Assembly: GCF_024752025.1 (NCBI RefSeq)
Contig: NZ_JANTPU010000002.1
Location: 1 to 64,000, forward strand
Source of the DNA: Pseudidiomarina sp. CB1
GTDB lineage: Bacteria; Pseudomonadota; Gammaproteobacteria; Enterobacterales; Alteromonadaceae
Length of the DNA: 64,000 nucleotides
Direction: 5' to 3'
Part shown: in pieces, positions 27,545-35,055 of the stretch
Layout of the letters: every line of letters begins with the position of its first letter
Numbering within the stretch: the stretch's first letter is position 1
Translations under genes and position numbers: made by a program
Notes under the pieces: model-generated
What the model saw: only the letters and a program-made list of their open reading frames with translations
The model's database searches: none
Told to the model about the DNA's origin: nothing

Positions 27545-27560
27545 TATCCCTAAAGGGGTA
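27545..27560. promoter_or_regulatory. NarL/NarP 7-2-7 site upstream of moaA
   Basis: TATCCCT-AA-AGGGGTA is an inverted pair of NarL heptamers (consensus TACYYMT) with the 2-base spacing that dimeric NarL or NarP recognises. The right half reads TACCCCT on the minus strand, a perfect heptamer; the left half differs at one base. It lies 29 bases after the FNR-like box and 186 before moaA. narL is encoded 9 kb away in this window. Confidence 0.6.
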
Positions 27561-27609
27561 GGGCTGCCCTCACTTCATGGCAATAACATTTCGTGCTTAA
27601 GCCCTCTAC

Positions 27610-27746
27610 TATTAGCCTCACATTCACGCCGAGCGACAGACTCTAAGGCCATGTATCACATGAGCTATGACCTGTGTGCCGTGGCAGTTTGCCACCGGGT
27701 TGGTTTGGAAACGAGCTAACCTCCCGTACTTGGAAAGGTGTTGACC
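27610..27746 (+). ncRNA. Moco (molybdenum cofactor) riboswitch of the moaA leader
   Basis: The 5' leader of moaA contains the conserved blocks of the Moco RNA motif known from E. coli moaA: GCCGTGGCAGTTTGCCACCG with a 6-bp GTGGCA/TGCCAC hairpin (27681-27695), then GGTTGGTTTGGAAACGAGC and AACCTCCCGTACTTGGAAAG leading into the ribosome site GGAAAGG (27732-27738) of moaA. Moco or tungsten cofactor binding is known to repress moaA in E. coli. The 5' boundary is approximate. Together with the FNR and NarL sites it fills the 306 bases between trhP and moaA. Confidence 0.85.
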
Positions 27747-28718
27747 ATGCTAATGGATCGTTTTGCGCGTCGTTTTACCTATTTGCGCTTGTCGGTAACG
27801 GAGAACTGTAACTTCCGTTGCGATTATTGTTTGCCAGATGGACCGGACTGTACCTCGCGTCAGGCCGAGCTGACTGTGCCTGAAATTCGGCGCTTGGTAA
27901 CGGCGTTTGCGGCACTGGGGACTCGTAAAGTCCGGCTGACCGGTGGCGAGCCTTGTCTACGCAAAGATCTATTGGAAATTATTCAAACGGTCAAAGCTGT
28001 CCCCGGCATTGAAGAAGTCGCAATTACCACCAACGGCTATCGCTTAAAGCGCGATCTACCTGCATGGCGGGATGCCGGCGTTGATGCGATCAATGTCAGC
28101 GTTGATAGTCTTGACCCAAGCACCTTCCACCTCGTCACTGGGCAAAATCGCTTACCCGCAATTTTGGACGGAATTGATCAGGCCATCGACTTAGGCATTC
28201 CCAAGGTCAAAGTGAATAGTGTATTGCTAAAGGGCTATAACGGCGGCGCCTTACCAGATTTTCTGGACTATATTAAAACTCGCAAGGTGAGTTTGCGCTT
28301 TATTGAATTGATGCGGACCAACGACAATGTTGCTTACTACCAACGTCATCACATCAGTGGCCAGAGTATTAAAGAGCAGTTGTTGCGAGAGGGCTGGCAA
28401 CAATGTGTGAAATCACGCACTGCTGGACCGGCACAAGAGTTCTGGCACTCCGAATATCAAGGCAAATTAGGTTTGATCATGCCCTACAGTCGTGACTTTT
28501 GTGATGACTGTAACCGTTTACGGGTTTCAAGTTTAGGGCAGCTCTTTTTGTGTTTATTTACCGAGCACCATCAAGATTTACGAACCTATTTGCAGACCGA
28601 CGACACGGCACCGCTGCAAGCAGCGTTGCAAGAGTTGGTACTAAGTAAAAAAGCGACACACGGGCTGCACGAGCAGTTTAGCGGTGCGACGCGTCACCTA
28701 GCGATGATCGGAGGCTAG
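27747..28718 (+). CDS. moaA: GTP 3',8-cyclase MoaA
   Basis: A radical SAM enzyme starting molybdopterin synthesis from GTP. The N-terminal cluster motif is CNFRCDYC, preceded by LRLSVTE. The C-terminal GTP-side cluster has Cys in FCDDCNRLRVSSLGQLFLC, and the chain ends in the functional GG pair (AMIGG). ATG 27747 (MLMDRF) lies 8 bases after GGAAAGG; GTG 27738 and ATG 27753 are alternatives. First gene of moaA-mobA-moaBCDE-modABC, all closely spaced and controlled by the upstream riboswitch and probable FNR/NarL sites. Confidence 0.97.
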   Translation: MLMDRFARRFTYLRLSVTENCNFRCDYCLPDGPDCTSRQAELTVPEIRRLVTAFAALGTRKVRLTGGEPCLRKDLLEIIQTVKAVPGIEEVAITTNGYRLKRDLPAWRDAGVDAINVSVDSLDPSTFHLVTGQNRLPAILDGIDQAIDLGIPKVKVNSVLLKGYNGGALPDFLDYIKTRKVSLRFIELMRTNDNVAYYQRHHISGQSIKEQLLREGWQQCVKSRTAGPAQEFWHSEYQGKLGLIMPYSRDFCDDCNRLRVSSLGQLFLCLFTEHHQDLRTYLQTDDTAPLQAALQELVLSKKATHGLHEQFSGATRHLAMIGG

Positions 28719-28719
28719 T

Positions 28720-29268
28720 ATGCAACTGACCGGCGTAATTATCGCAGGAGGCAAATCTTCGCGCATGGGGCTTGATAAGGCATTGCTAGAAGTAGCTGGA
28801 ATGACGCAACTTGAACGCTGCCAACGTCTGCTGCGTGAGGTCGGTTGTGCGCAAATAAGAGTGAGTCGCAACGCAGAGGGTTACATTCAGGATCTTTTGC
28901 CAAACGCTGGTCCGCTTGGTGGCCTGTTAAGCGTGATGCATCACTTGGATGCTGTGCCACAGCGTCTTGTGGTGGTCCCCATTGATATGCCGTTACTTAC
29001 GGCCGCTGCACTGCAACAACTGTTGAACCAACCCGGTGCAGTCTACTTTAACGGATCGTCCTTGCCTTGCGTGGTGAATTACTCACAAGAGCTGGTGAAC
29101 TACCTTACTCAACAACTTTGCGATGACGGTGGTGATCGGTCGGTGCGCTCAATGTTACAGGCCATGAATGCACAAGCGCTGGCGTGGCCGTATAGCTACC
29201 AATTACACAATACCAATACGCCGCAACAGTGGCGGCGCGCAATTGAAATGTTAGGAGTGTCTTTATGA
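28720..29268 (+). CDS. mobA: molybdenum cofactor guanylyltransferase MobA
   Basis: MobA transfers GMP from GTP to Mo-molybdopterin, producing the bis-MGD precursor needed by NarG. The nucleotide-binding motif is VIIAGGKSSRMGLDKALLEV, then NAGPLGGLLSVM and VVPIDMPLLTAAAL (Mg site). 182 residues, slightly shorter than E. coli MobA (194). It begins 1 base after the moaA stop and overlaps moaB by 4. Its place inside the moa operon ensures guanylylation is produced with the pterin. Confidence 0.94.
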   Translation: MQLTGVIIAGGKSSRMGLDKALLEVAGMTQLERCQRLLREVGCAQIRVSRNAEGYIQDLLPNAGPLGGLLSVMHHLDAVPQRLVVVPIDMPLLTAAALQQLLNQPGAVYFNGSSLPCVVNYSQELVNYLTQQLCDDGGDRSVRSMLQAMNAQALAWPYSYQLHNTNTPQQWRRAIEMLGVSL

Positions 29269-29777
29269 CGGCTAAACAGCACCGTCCACTACACATTGCC
29301 TTAGCTACGGTGTCGGACCGTCATACGCCGGCAACTGATGAAACCGGTGATTGGCTCGCCGATGCGATTACCGAGGCTGGGCATCACCGTTATCAGCGGC
29401 AAATTCTTGCGACCGATAAATATGTGTTGCGGGCGGTGGTGTCGCGCTGGATCGCTGAACCTCAGCTCGCAGTTGTGTTGCTTAACGGAGGAACTGGATT
29501 TGCTGGTCATAATTGCGTGCCTGAAGCCATTGAACCGTTGCTTGAGCAAAAAATTGATGGTTTTGGTGAGCTGTTCCGGCAGTTGAGCTTCCAACAGATC
29601 GGGAGCTCTGCGTTGCAATCGCGAGCAGTGGCGGGCTTAGCCAATAATACGCTGATAGTGGCGGTGCCAGGTTCGTTATCAGCGGCCCAGCTAGCTTGGC
29701 AAGAGCTGGTCCGGCCGCAATTAGACGGCTTGCAAGGCCCTTGCAACTTTAATGCGCGATTAGCGCGCAATGCTTAA
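29265..29777 (+). CDS. moaB: molybdenum cofactor biosynthesis protein MoaB
   Basis: A 170-residue MoaB/MogA-fold protein, with the TVSDRHTPATDETGDWLADA start, the LLNGGTGFAGHNCVPEAIEPL pterin-binding turn and the VAVPGSLSAAQLAWQELV end. MoaB-type proteins adenylylate molybdopterin in organisms lacking MogA, but in E. coli MoaB is dispensable beside MogA. A separate MogA is encoded at 60248-60787, so this protein may be redundant or specialised (inference). Overlaps mobA by 4 bases. Confidence 0.92.
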   Translation: MTAKQHRPLHIALATVSDRHTPATDETGDWLADAITEAGHHRYQRQILATDKYVLRAVVSRWIAEPQLAVVLLNGGTGFAGHNCVPEAIEPLLEQKIDGFGELFRQLSFQQIGSSALQSRAVAGLANNTLIVAVPGSLSAAQLAWQELVRPQLDGLQGPCNFNARLARNA

Positions 29778-29792
29778 ACAGGAGGTGTAGGC

Positions 29793-30290
29793 ATGGGCAC
29801 AAAAACATTTACCCACCTTGATGCCAGTGGCGCTGCGCATATGGTGGATGTTGCTGAAAAAGCGGCGAGTATGCGGCAAGCAACTGCCGTGGCCACGGTA
29901 CAAACCACTCCCGAGGTGGTGGCGCAAATCGCCAGTCAATCACTCCGCAAAGGTGACGTGTTAGCGGTAGCTCGGGTAGCCGGTATTATGGCGGCGAAAC
30001 GCACGAGTGATTTGATTCCATTGTGTCATCCGCTAGCGTTAACCAAGGTCACCGTCGACTTTGCTTTGCAACCCGAGCAAGGTCGCGTGCAAATTACTGC
30101 AACCTGCGCCGTGCAAGGGGTTACAGGGGTCGAAATGGAAGCCTTAACAGCGGCAAGTGTGGCTGCTTTAACGATTCATGACATGTGCAAAGCTGTCGAT
30201 CCTGCTTTACAGATCAATGGCATTCACTTACATGAAAAATTTGGTGGTAAGAGTGGGCATTGGCAAAGGGAGCATGTAAACCATGGTTAA
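29793..30290 (+). CDS. moaC: cyclic pyranopterin monophosphate synthase MoaC
   Basis: MoaC converts the MoaA product 3',8-cyclo-GTP to cyclic pyranopterin monophosphate. The 165-residue protein shows FTHLDASGAAHMVDVAEKA, AGIMAAKRTSDLIPLCHPL (conserved Lys and His), VQGVTGVEMEALTAASVAAL and MCKAVDP, all near-invariant in the family. AGGAGGTG precedes the start. It overlaps moaD by 8 bases. Confidence 0.98.
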   Translation: MGTKTFTHLDASGAAHMVDVAEKAASMRQATAVATVQTTPEVVAQIASQSLRKGDVLAVARVAGIMAAKRTSDLIPLCHPLALTKVTVDFALQPEQGRVQITATCAVQGVTGVEMEALTAASVAALTIHDMCKAVDPALQINGIHLHEKFGGKSGHWQREHVNHG

Positions 30291-30531
30291 AGTGAAATTC
30301 TTTGCGATGCTCAGGGAGCGCTTGAACTGTAATGAAATCGACGTTGACCTACCGGCCGGCGCAACGGTTCAACAATTACGCGAGAAGTTGGCGCTATTGC
30401 ACCCCGACTGGACGCGAGAGCTTTACGACCAAGAGCTTCTTTGTGCGAAAAACTATACGTTTGTCGATTGGGATGAGCCATTAGTGGATGGCGACGAAGT
30501 CGCGCTTTTTCCACCCGTAACTGGAGGTTAG
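30283..30531 (+). CDS. moaD: molybdopterin synthase sulfur-carrier subunit MoaD
   Basis: An 82-residue ubiquitin-like sulfur carrier. The C-terminal PPVTGG is adenylated and thiocarboxylated by MoeB before donating sulfur in molybdopterin synthase with MoaE. The N-terminal strand VKVKFFAMLRERL and the beta-grasp pattern are clear. Overlaps moaC by 8 bases and is followed 2 bases later by moaE. MoeB is not in this window. Confidence 0.95.
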   Translation: MVKVKFFAMLRERLNCNEIDVDLPAGATVQQLREKLALLHPDWTRELYDQELLCAKNYTFVDWDEPLVDGDEVALFPPVTGG

Positions 30532-30533
30532 AG

Positions 30534-31001
30534 ATGTCTATTGCGGTGCGTGTTCAACACGAAGACTTCTCGGTGGCTGACGAATATCAAGCACTCGTGG
30601 GCTCGAGTGATTGCGGTGCAGTGGTCACGTTCACCGGTTTAGTGCGCGAACTGGCCGAGGGCGACTTACAGGCCTTGCATATTGAACACTATTCGGGAAT
30701 GACTGAGCAGGTGTTGAAGCAACTGGCGGAGCAGGCTCAGCAGCGCTGGCAGGTTGAACACATCACCATTATACATCGCGTTGGAACCTTAGCGCTCAAT
30801 GAGCAAATCGTCTTTGTTGGAGTGGCGTCACCACATCGGCGCGCGGGCTTCGAGGCCTGCATGTTTGTCATGGATTTTTTGAAAACCCAAGCGCCGTTTT
30901 GGAAGCGTGAAGAAACCACGTCGGGTAGTGCGTGGGTTGGCGCTAAAACGACGGACCAAGTTGCTGCAGAACGTTGGCAGGTGAAAGATGTTTCGGCTTA
31001 G
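30534..31001 (+). CDS. moaE: molybdopterin synthase catalytic subunit MoaE
   Basis: MoaE forms the heterotetramer with MoaD that inserts the dithiolene sulfurs into cyclic pyranopterin monophosphate. Diagnostic segments are GAVVTFTGLVRE, IEHYSGMTEQVL, HRVGTLALNEQIVFVGVASP, HRRAGFEACMFVMDFLK and the active-site PFWKREET lysines. 155 residues. Its 3' end overlaps modA by 14 bases, tying cofactor synthesis to molybdate uptake in one operon. Confidence 0.97.
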   Translation: MSIAVRVQHEDFSVADEYQALVGSSDCGAVVTFTGLVRELAEGDLQALHIEHYSGMTEQVLKQLAEQAQQRWQVEHITIIHRVGTLALNEQIVFVGVASPHRRAGFEACMFVMDFLKTQAPFWKREETTSGSAWVGAKTTDQVAAERWQVKDVSA

Positions 31002-31734
31002 CGTGTTAGCGATGTGCTTTACGGTAGCTCTTATGGCTTTTCCTTATGGCGCCACTGCGCAGGAAAAAGTGCATATTGCCGTCGCATCGTCATTACGGGC
31101 TCCGGTCGATGCCATTATTGCCGAGTTCGAACAGCAGTTTCCCAACTATGACGTCACGGTCGCCTATGTCGCTAGCGGTAAGCTGGTAGCGCAAGTGGTT
31201 CACGGAGCGCCTTATGCGCTGCTGATTTCCGCCGAGCCGCATTATCTTGAAGCGTTATACCAACGACAATTAATTCAAGCAAAGCCGGTACTCTTGGGCT
31301 TCGGTGAACTGGTGTTGTGGCACCCACGCCAGCACGGTGATGTCGCGGCATTAATTGCAGCCGCTGACCATGTTGCCTTGGCGCAGCCCAGTCACGCTCC
31401 TTATGGTCAAGCTGCCATGGGTTATTTGCGGGAGCAGCTAGCGGCAGAACATTACGCAAGTAAACTCGTCTATGGCGAAAATGTCGCGCAAGCGGCCCAT
31501 CGGGTTCACGTTGGTGCGGCAGAGATTGGTTTTGTCGCACTTAGTCAAATCATTGAAATGCAGGTGCCGCAAAGCGACTATACCCGCCTAGCGAGTGCGC
31601 CATTGCTACCACAAGCCATCGCCTTAACGGCGCATGCAGGGCAGCATCGAGGCGCGCAATTGCTTTACGATTTCATGCTTGCCGATGGCAGCCAGCAAAC
31701 TCTTGTGGCCTATGGTTATGCTGCAACCAAGTGA
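30988..31734 (+). CDS. modA: molybdate ABC transporter substrate-binding protein ModA
   Basis: A 248-residue periplasmic protein with a signal peptide (1-25, ending ATAQ). The ligand loop ASSLRAPVDAIIAEFE, then YVASGKLVAQVVHGAP and LAQPSHAPYGQAAMGYL, are typical of ModA, which captures molybdate or tungstate. It overlaps moaE by 14 bases and modB by 23. Its signal peptide coding start lies inside moaE, showing extreme packing. Confidence 0.93.
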   Translation: MFRLSVLAMCFTVALMAFPYGATAQEKVHIAVASSLRAPVDAIIAEFEQQFPNYDVTVAYVASGKLVAQVVHGAPYALLISAEPHYLEALYQRQLIQAKPVLLGFGELVLWHPRQHGDVAALIAAADHVALAQPSHAPYGQAAMGYLREQLAAEHYASKLVYGENVAQAAHRVHVGAAEIGFVALSQIIEMQVPQSDYTRLASAPLLPQAIALTAHAGQHRGAQLLYDFMLADGSQQTLVAYGYAATK

Positions 31735-32383
31735 CTATCAAGCCATCAGCCTAACGTTGCAGTTGGCGGCAGTGACGACCGCCATCCTATTGGTGTTGGC
31801 GACGCCTCTTGCCTGGTGGCTTGCGTTTACGGGTTCGCGCTGGCGCGGCTGGGTGCAGGCGATTGTCGCCATGCCGCTGGTACTGCCACCGACAGTATTA
31901 GGCTTCTATTTATTGCTGGCGCTCGGACCTAACGGCTTTATTGGTGCAACACTTGAGTCCTTGGGTGGTCGCCACTTGGCATTTAGTTTCACTGGAATTG
32001 TGATAGGCAGTGTTATTTACTCGCTACCCTTTGCGGTGCAGCCGTTAACCGAAGCCTTTCGCGCAATGGGAAAACGACCATTATTGGTAGCCGAAAGCTT
32101 GGGTGCGACGCGTTGGCAAGCGCTGCGAACGATTGCGCTACCCTTGTGTCGTGGTGGCTTTGTAGTGGCCGCAACACTGGTATTTGCCCACACGTTAGGC
32201 GAGTTTGGTGTCATTCTGATGATCGGTGGGAGTATTCCAGGCGAGACGCAAGTGCTTTCGGTACTTATCTACGACCACACTGAGGCACTGAATTATTCGG
32301 CGGCACACGCTTTATCATTGGGCTTGATTGCTGTTGCGGTCGTGGTGTTGGCCGTGGTGTATGGTCGGAGGCAGCCCCAATGA
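31712..32383 (+). CDS. modB: molybdate ABC transporter permease ModB
   Basis: A 223-residue permease with five or six membrane helices and the ABC coupling EAA motif ESLGATRWQALRTIALPLCRGG, plus AMPLVLPPTVLGFYLLLALG, the ModB signature. Start uncertain: ATG 31712 or 31718; both lie inside the end of modA and neither has a strong ribosome site, suggesting translational coupling. The last 4 bases overlap modC. Confidence 0.94.
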   Translation: MVMLQPSDYQAISLTLQLAAVTTAILLVLATPLAWWLAFTGSRWRGWVQAIVAMPLVLPPTVLGFYLLLALGPNGFIGATLESLGGRHLAFSFTGIVIGSVIYSLPFAVQPLTEAFRAMGKRPLLVAESLGATRWQALRTIALPLCRGGFVVAATLVFAHTLGEFGVILMIGGSIPGETQVLSVLIYDHTEALNYSAAHALSLGLIAVAVVVLAVVYGRRQPQ

Positions 32384-33372
32384 CTTTAACAGTCCAAGCT
32401 ACTGTGCCCTTGCAGCATTTTGACCTTGCCGTTGACCTCACCCTGCCGACCACTGGTATCACTGCGCTGGTCGGCGCTTCAGGCTCAGGAAAAACCACAT
32501 TATTGGAAGTCATCGCAGGCTTGCGCACACACACATCGGTCAACGTGCAGTTTGCCGGCAAGTGCTGGCAGTCGAAGCAAAAGTCGCTGCCGTTAGCCGA
32601 GCGACGCATCGGCTTAGTCTTACAGGAACCGAGTTTATTTCCGCACCTGACCGTCGCAGAAAACCTACGTTATGGTTGGCAGCGTGCGCAGCAGCACTTC
32701 TTACACTGGAATGACGTAGTGCAACAGTGTGGGCTGAGTGACTTGCTCGAGCAGAAGTCGCGGCAACTCTCTGGTGGTCAACAACAACGTGTGGCCTTCG
32801 CTCGAGCGTTGCTAGCTCAGCCGCAACTCTTGTTACTGGATGAACCTTTTTCGGCACTGGACGAGGGCACCAGACAACATTTCGTCGGCTACCTAAGGCA
32901 ATTGTCTGAACAACATCGCCTACCGGTGTTGTGGGTCAGCCACCAACTCACCGACATTGCGGAAGTAAGCGATAACGTGGTGCTGTTGCAGCAAGGTCAA
33001 GTGCTCAATAGCGGACCTGTGCTAGCGCAGTTGCGACAAGAGCCATTGCGTTCAATGGTGGCCATGGCGGTAGTTCACACGCCTTTACCAGGGTTAGCTG
33101 AAGTGGCGGAACAGCGCTTACGTATTTATGCTCGCGATGTCAGTCTTAGTTTGCAGCCGGTGCCGCATTCAAGTGTTCGCAATCAGTTGTGGAGCACAAT
33201 TCATGCGCGGCATGAGACCTCTTGCACAGGAGAGTTGCTGGTCGAACTTGAATGTCACGGTCAGTATTTTTTTGCTTTGATCAGCACCGCAGCATGGCAG
33301 CAGCTAGAGCTAGGTATTGGTCAAAAAGTAGTGGCCCACATCAAAGCGGCTGCCCTGCATCACCCATTATGA
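32380..33372 (+). CDS. modC: molybdate ABC transporter ATP-binding protein ModC
   Basis: The ATPase of the molybdate importer. Walker A GASGSGKTTLLE, Q-loop LQEPSLF, signature LSGGQQQRVAFARAL, Walker B LLLLDEPFSALDEG and the H-loop VSHQL occur in order within residues 1-215. A C-terminal Mop/TOBE-type domain (about 265-330) that senses molybdate follows, as in other ModC proteins (330 residues). It closes the moaA-modC operon and is convergent with the decarboxylase gene, overlapping by 13 bases. Confidence 0.95.
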   Translation: MTLTVQATVPLQHFDLAVDLTLPTTGITALVGASGSGKTTLLEVIAGLRTHTSVNVQFAGKCWQSKQKSLPLAERRIGLVLQEPSLFPHLTVAENLRYGWQRAQQHFLHWNDVVQQCGLSDLLEQKSRQLSGGQQQRVAFARALLAQPQLLLLDEPFSALDEGTRQHFVGYLRQLSEQHRLPVLWVSHQLTDIAEVSDNVVLLQQGQVLNSGPVLAQLRQEPLRSMVAMAVVHTPLPGLAEVAEQRLRIYARDVSLSLQPVPHSSVRNQLWSTIHARHETSCTGELLVELECHGQYFFALISTAAWQQLELGIGQKVVAHIKAAALHHPL

Positions 33373-34973
33373 ACAAACCGCTGGGTGAACGCACTGGCGA
33401 AGCGTGACAGGCGAGCACTGCGGTCACGGCCAAGATGCACTTCAATAACCTGTAACTTACTCTCATCTGCCCATGCTTTGGCGAGGACGTCGGCAAACGC
33501 CTCACTGTCATACACCCGATGTGCGTGCCCTCCTAATGCGCGCACTAGGGCACCAAAATCACAGTCAGGTAGGGTCGTACACTGGAGTTCAGGTGCAAAG
33601 GCTTCGATCATGTCCCAGCGTTGATTGTTGAACAGGATGATCAGCGGTCGCGCGCCGTAGCGCACCAACTGACAGAGCTCTAGCCCGGTCATCAAAAAGG
33701 CGCCATCGCCAACTAATACCACTGGCCGTAAACCGCTGGCGACATACACGCCTAAGGCCGCGGGTAAGCTGTAACCCATCGACGCATAGTAAGCTGGAGC
33801 CAGCACATGACTGGCATTGGCGTGCAGACTACCAAATAGACAATCACCAACGTCACTGATAATCGGCACCGTCTGCGTTTGCTGGGCAAGGTAGGCATCG
33901 ATAAGGGCGACAACGGTACTGGTATTCCAAGCGGTATAAGGGTCATACGCCGCCACTGGCGTGGCTGCATACCAGGTCGAAAAGGGTGGTAAGTGGTGGG
34001 AGAGAAGATCTTGGCAAAGTTGCTGAAGATCTATTTCATAACATCGTTCATGGGCTAAAAATGTCGTCCCTTGATGTAGTCGGATGACTTTATCACTTTG
34101 CGTAAATTGCGGATAGGCTGCGAAATTGCTGTCATTCACAATCACACCAAAGTGCACGATAAGGTCACTTTCTTCGAGCAACTTGTAGGCATGCTTGTCA
34201 CTCTCATCAATGAAAGTGCCATGGTAGCAGGGATGGTCATGCGCAACAGCGGCGCGGGCCAAAAAGCTAGTGACGACCGGAATATTCAGCTGGAGTGCCA
34301 GATTTTCTAGGGCTTCAGCAGCAGCGAAACGTTGCACCTCAATACCTGCTAAAAAGACAGGGCGTTTGGCGTGGCGCAAGCGCTCAAGCAAATAGCTTTC
34401 AAGTTTCTCTGCTTCAACTCGGGGCATGTCGCTAGGCGCGTACATGGGTAAAGGAACGCATTGAAAGTGAATGGCATCGCGTGGAATCTCAATGAGCACG
34501 GGTCGTGAGGTTTCGCGGCAGCATTGTAGTGCCGCCCGCAATTGTCCGCTGGCGGTCGCGGGATTATCGAGGCGAACTTGCAACTCGGTCACCTCGGTCA
34601 GAATACGACGCTGGGAATTGAGATCTTTAGCTTGGTGGTGAATTGCGACGTTACGGTCGATTTCGTGTTGGCTCGGAAACCCTGCAAGAATAACTAAGGG
34701 CACGCGTTCAGCGTACGCCTGCGCAATCGCATTAACGGCATTTAATGCGCCCGCTCCGTAGGTTAACAGCGCGGCTTGTGGCTGTTGGCTCACCCGAGCG
34801 GCCGCGTCAGCGGCATAGATGACACTTGGTTCGTGATTTAAGCTATAAAATGGCAGTTGTCCGTTAGCCTGAAGAGCACTAAGCAAGGGCAAAACAAAGT
34901 CACCAGGGATCCCGAAAATAGCTTTGCAGTCGAACTGTTTTAACTCATGAACTAAAAGATCAGCGAACTTCAT
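33360..34973 (-). CDS. thiamine-dependent phenylpyruvate/indolepyruvate decarboxylase family enzyme
   Basis: A 537-residue 2-oxoacid decarboxylase. The N-terminal PYR domain has AIFGIPGDFVLPLLSALQ, the catalytic-Glu strand LNHEPSVIYAADAAAR and LTYGAGALNAVNAIAQAYAE, close to Azospirillum phenylpyruvate decarboxylase. The C-terminal TPP motif is VVLVGDGAFLMTGLEL then LFNNQRWDM. Likely products are aryl or alkyl aldehydes from aromatic or branched 2-oxoacids; exact substrate unclear. ATG 34973 has GGAG 6 bases upstream. Lies between modC and moeA with an FNR-like box upstream, so an Ehrlich-type redox role under anoxia is possible (inference). Confidence 0.88.
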   Translation of the reverse strand: MKFADLLVHELKQFDCKAIFGIPGDFVLPLLSALQANGQLPFYSLNHEPSVIYAADAAARVSQQPQAALLTYGAGALNAVNAIAQAYAERVPLVILAGFPSQHEIDRNVAIHHQAKDLNSQRRILTEVTELQVRLDNPATASGQLRAALQCCRETSRPVLIEIPRDAIHFQCVPLPMYAPSDMPRVEAEKLESYLLERLRHAKRPVFLAGIEVQRFAAAEALENLALQLNIPVVTSFLARAAVAHDHPCYHGTFIDESDKHAYKLLEESDLIVHFGVIVNDSNFAAYPQFTQSDKVIRLHQGTTFLAHERCYEIDLQQLCQDLLSHHLPPFSTWYAATPVAAYDPYTAWNTSTVVALIDAYLAQQTQTVPIISDVGDCLFGSLHANASHVLAPAYYASMGYSLPAALGVYVASGLRPVVLVGDGAFLMTGLELCQLVRYGARPLIILFNNQRWDMIEAFAPELQCTTLPDCDFGALVRALGGHAHRVYDSEAFADVLAKAWADESKLQVIEVHLGRDRSARLSRFASAFTQRFVHNG

Positions 34974-34979
34974 TACAGG

Positions 34980-35022
34980 CTCCACACCAAGGCATCACGA
35001 ATGGCAATACATCAGTGTGGAG
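34980..35022. repeat. 8-bp inverted repeat upstream of the decarboxylase gene
   Basis: CTCCACAC (34980-34987) and GTGTGGAG (35015-35022) are perfect arms separated by 27 bases. The left arm includes the Shine-Dalgarno GGAG of the minus-strand decarboxylase gene, so pairing in its leader would mask the ribosome site. Could be a translational control hairpin, an operator or the moeA terminator; no T run follows. Confidence 0.4.
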
Positions 35023-35041
35023 TGATTTGAGTAAGCGTGCT

Positions 35042-35055
35042 TTGATCTAGGTCAG
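35042..35055. promoter_or_regulatory. weak FNR-like box between moeA and the decarboxylase gene
   Basis: TTGATCTAGGTCAG matches TTGAT-N4-ATCAA at 8 of 10. It overlaps the moeA stop codon and lies about 75 bases before the minus-strand decarboxylase start. The same TTGATCTAG core occurs in a better box upstream of hemN. Confidence 0.35.
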
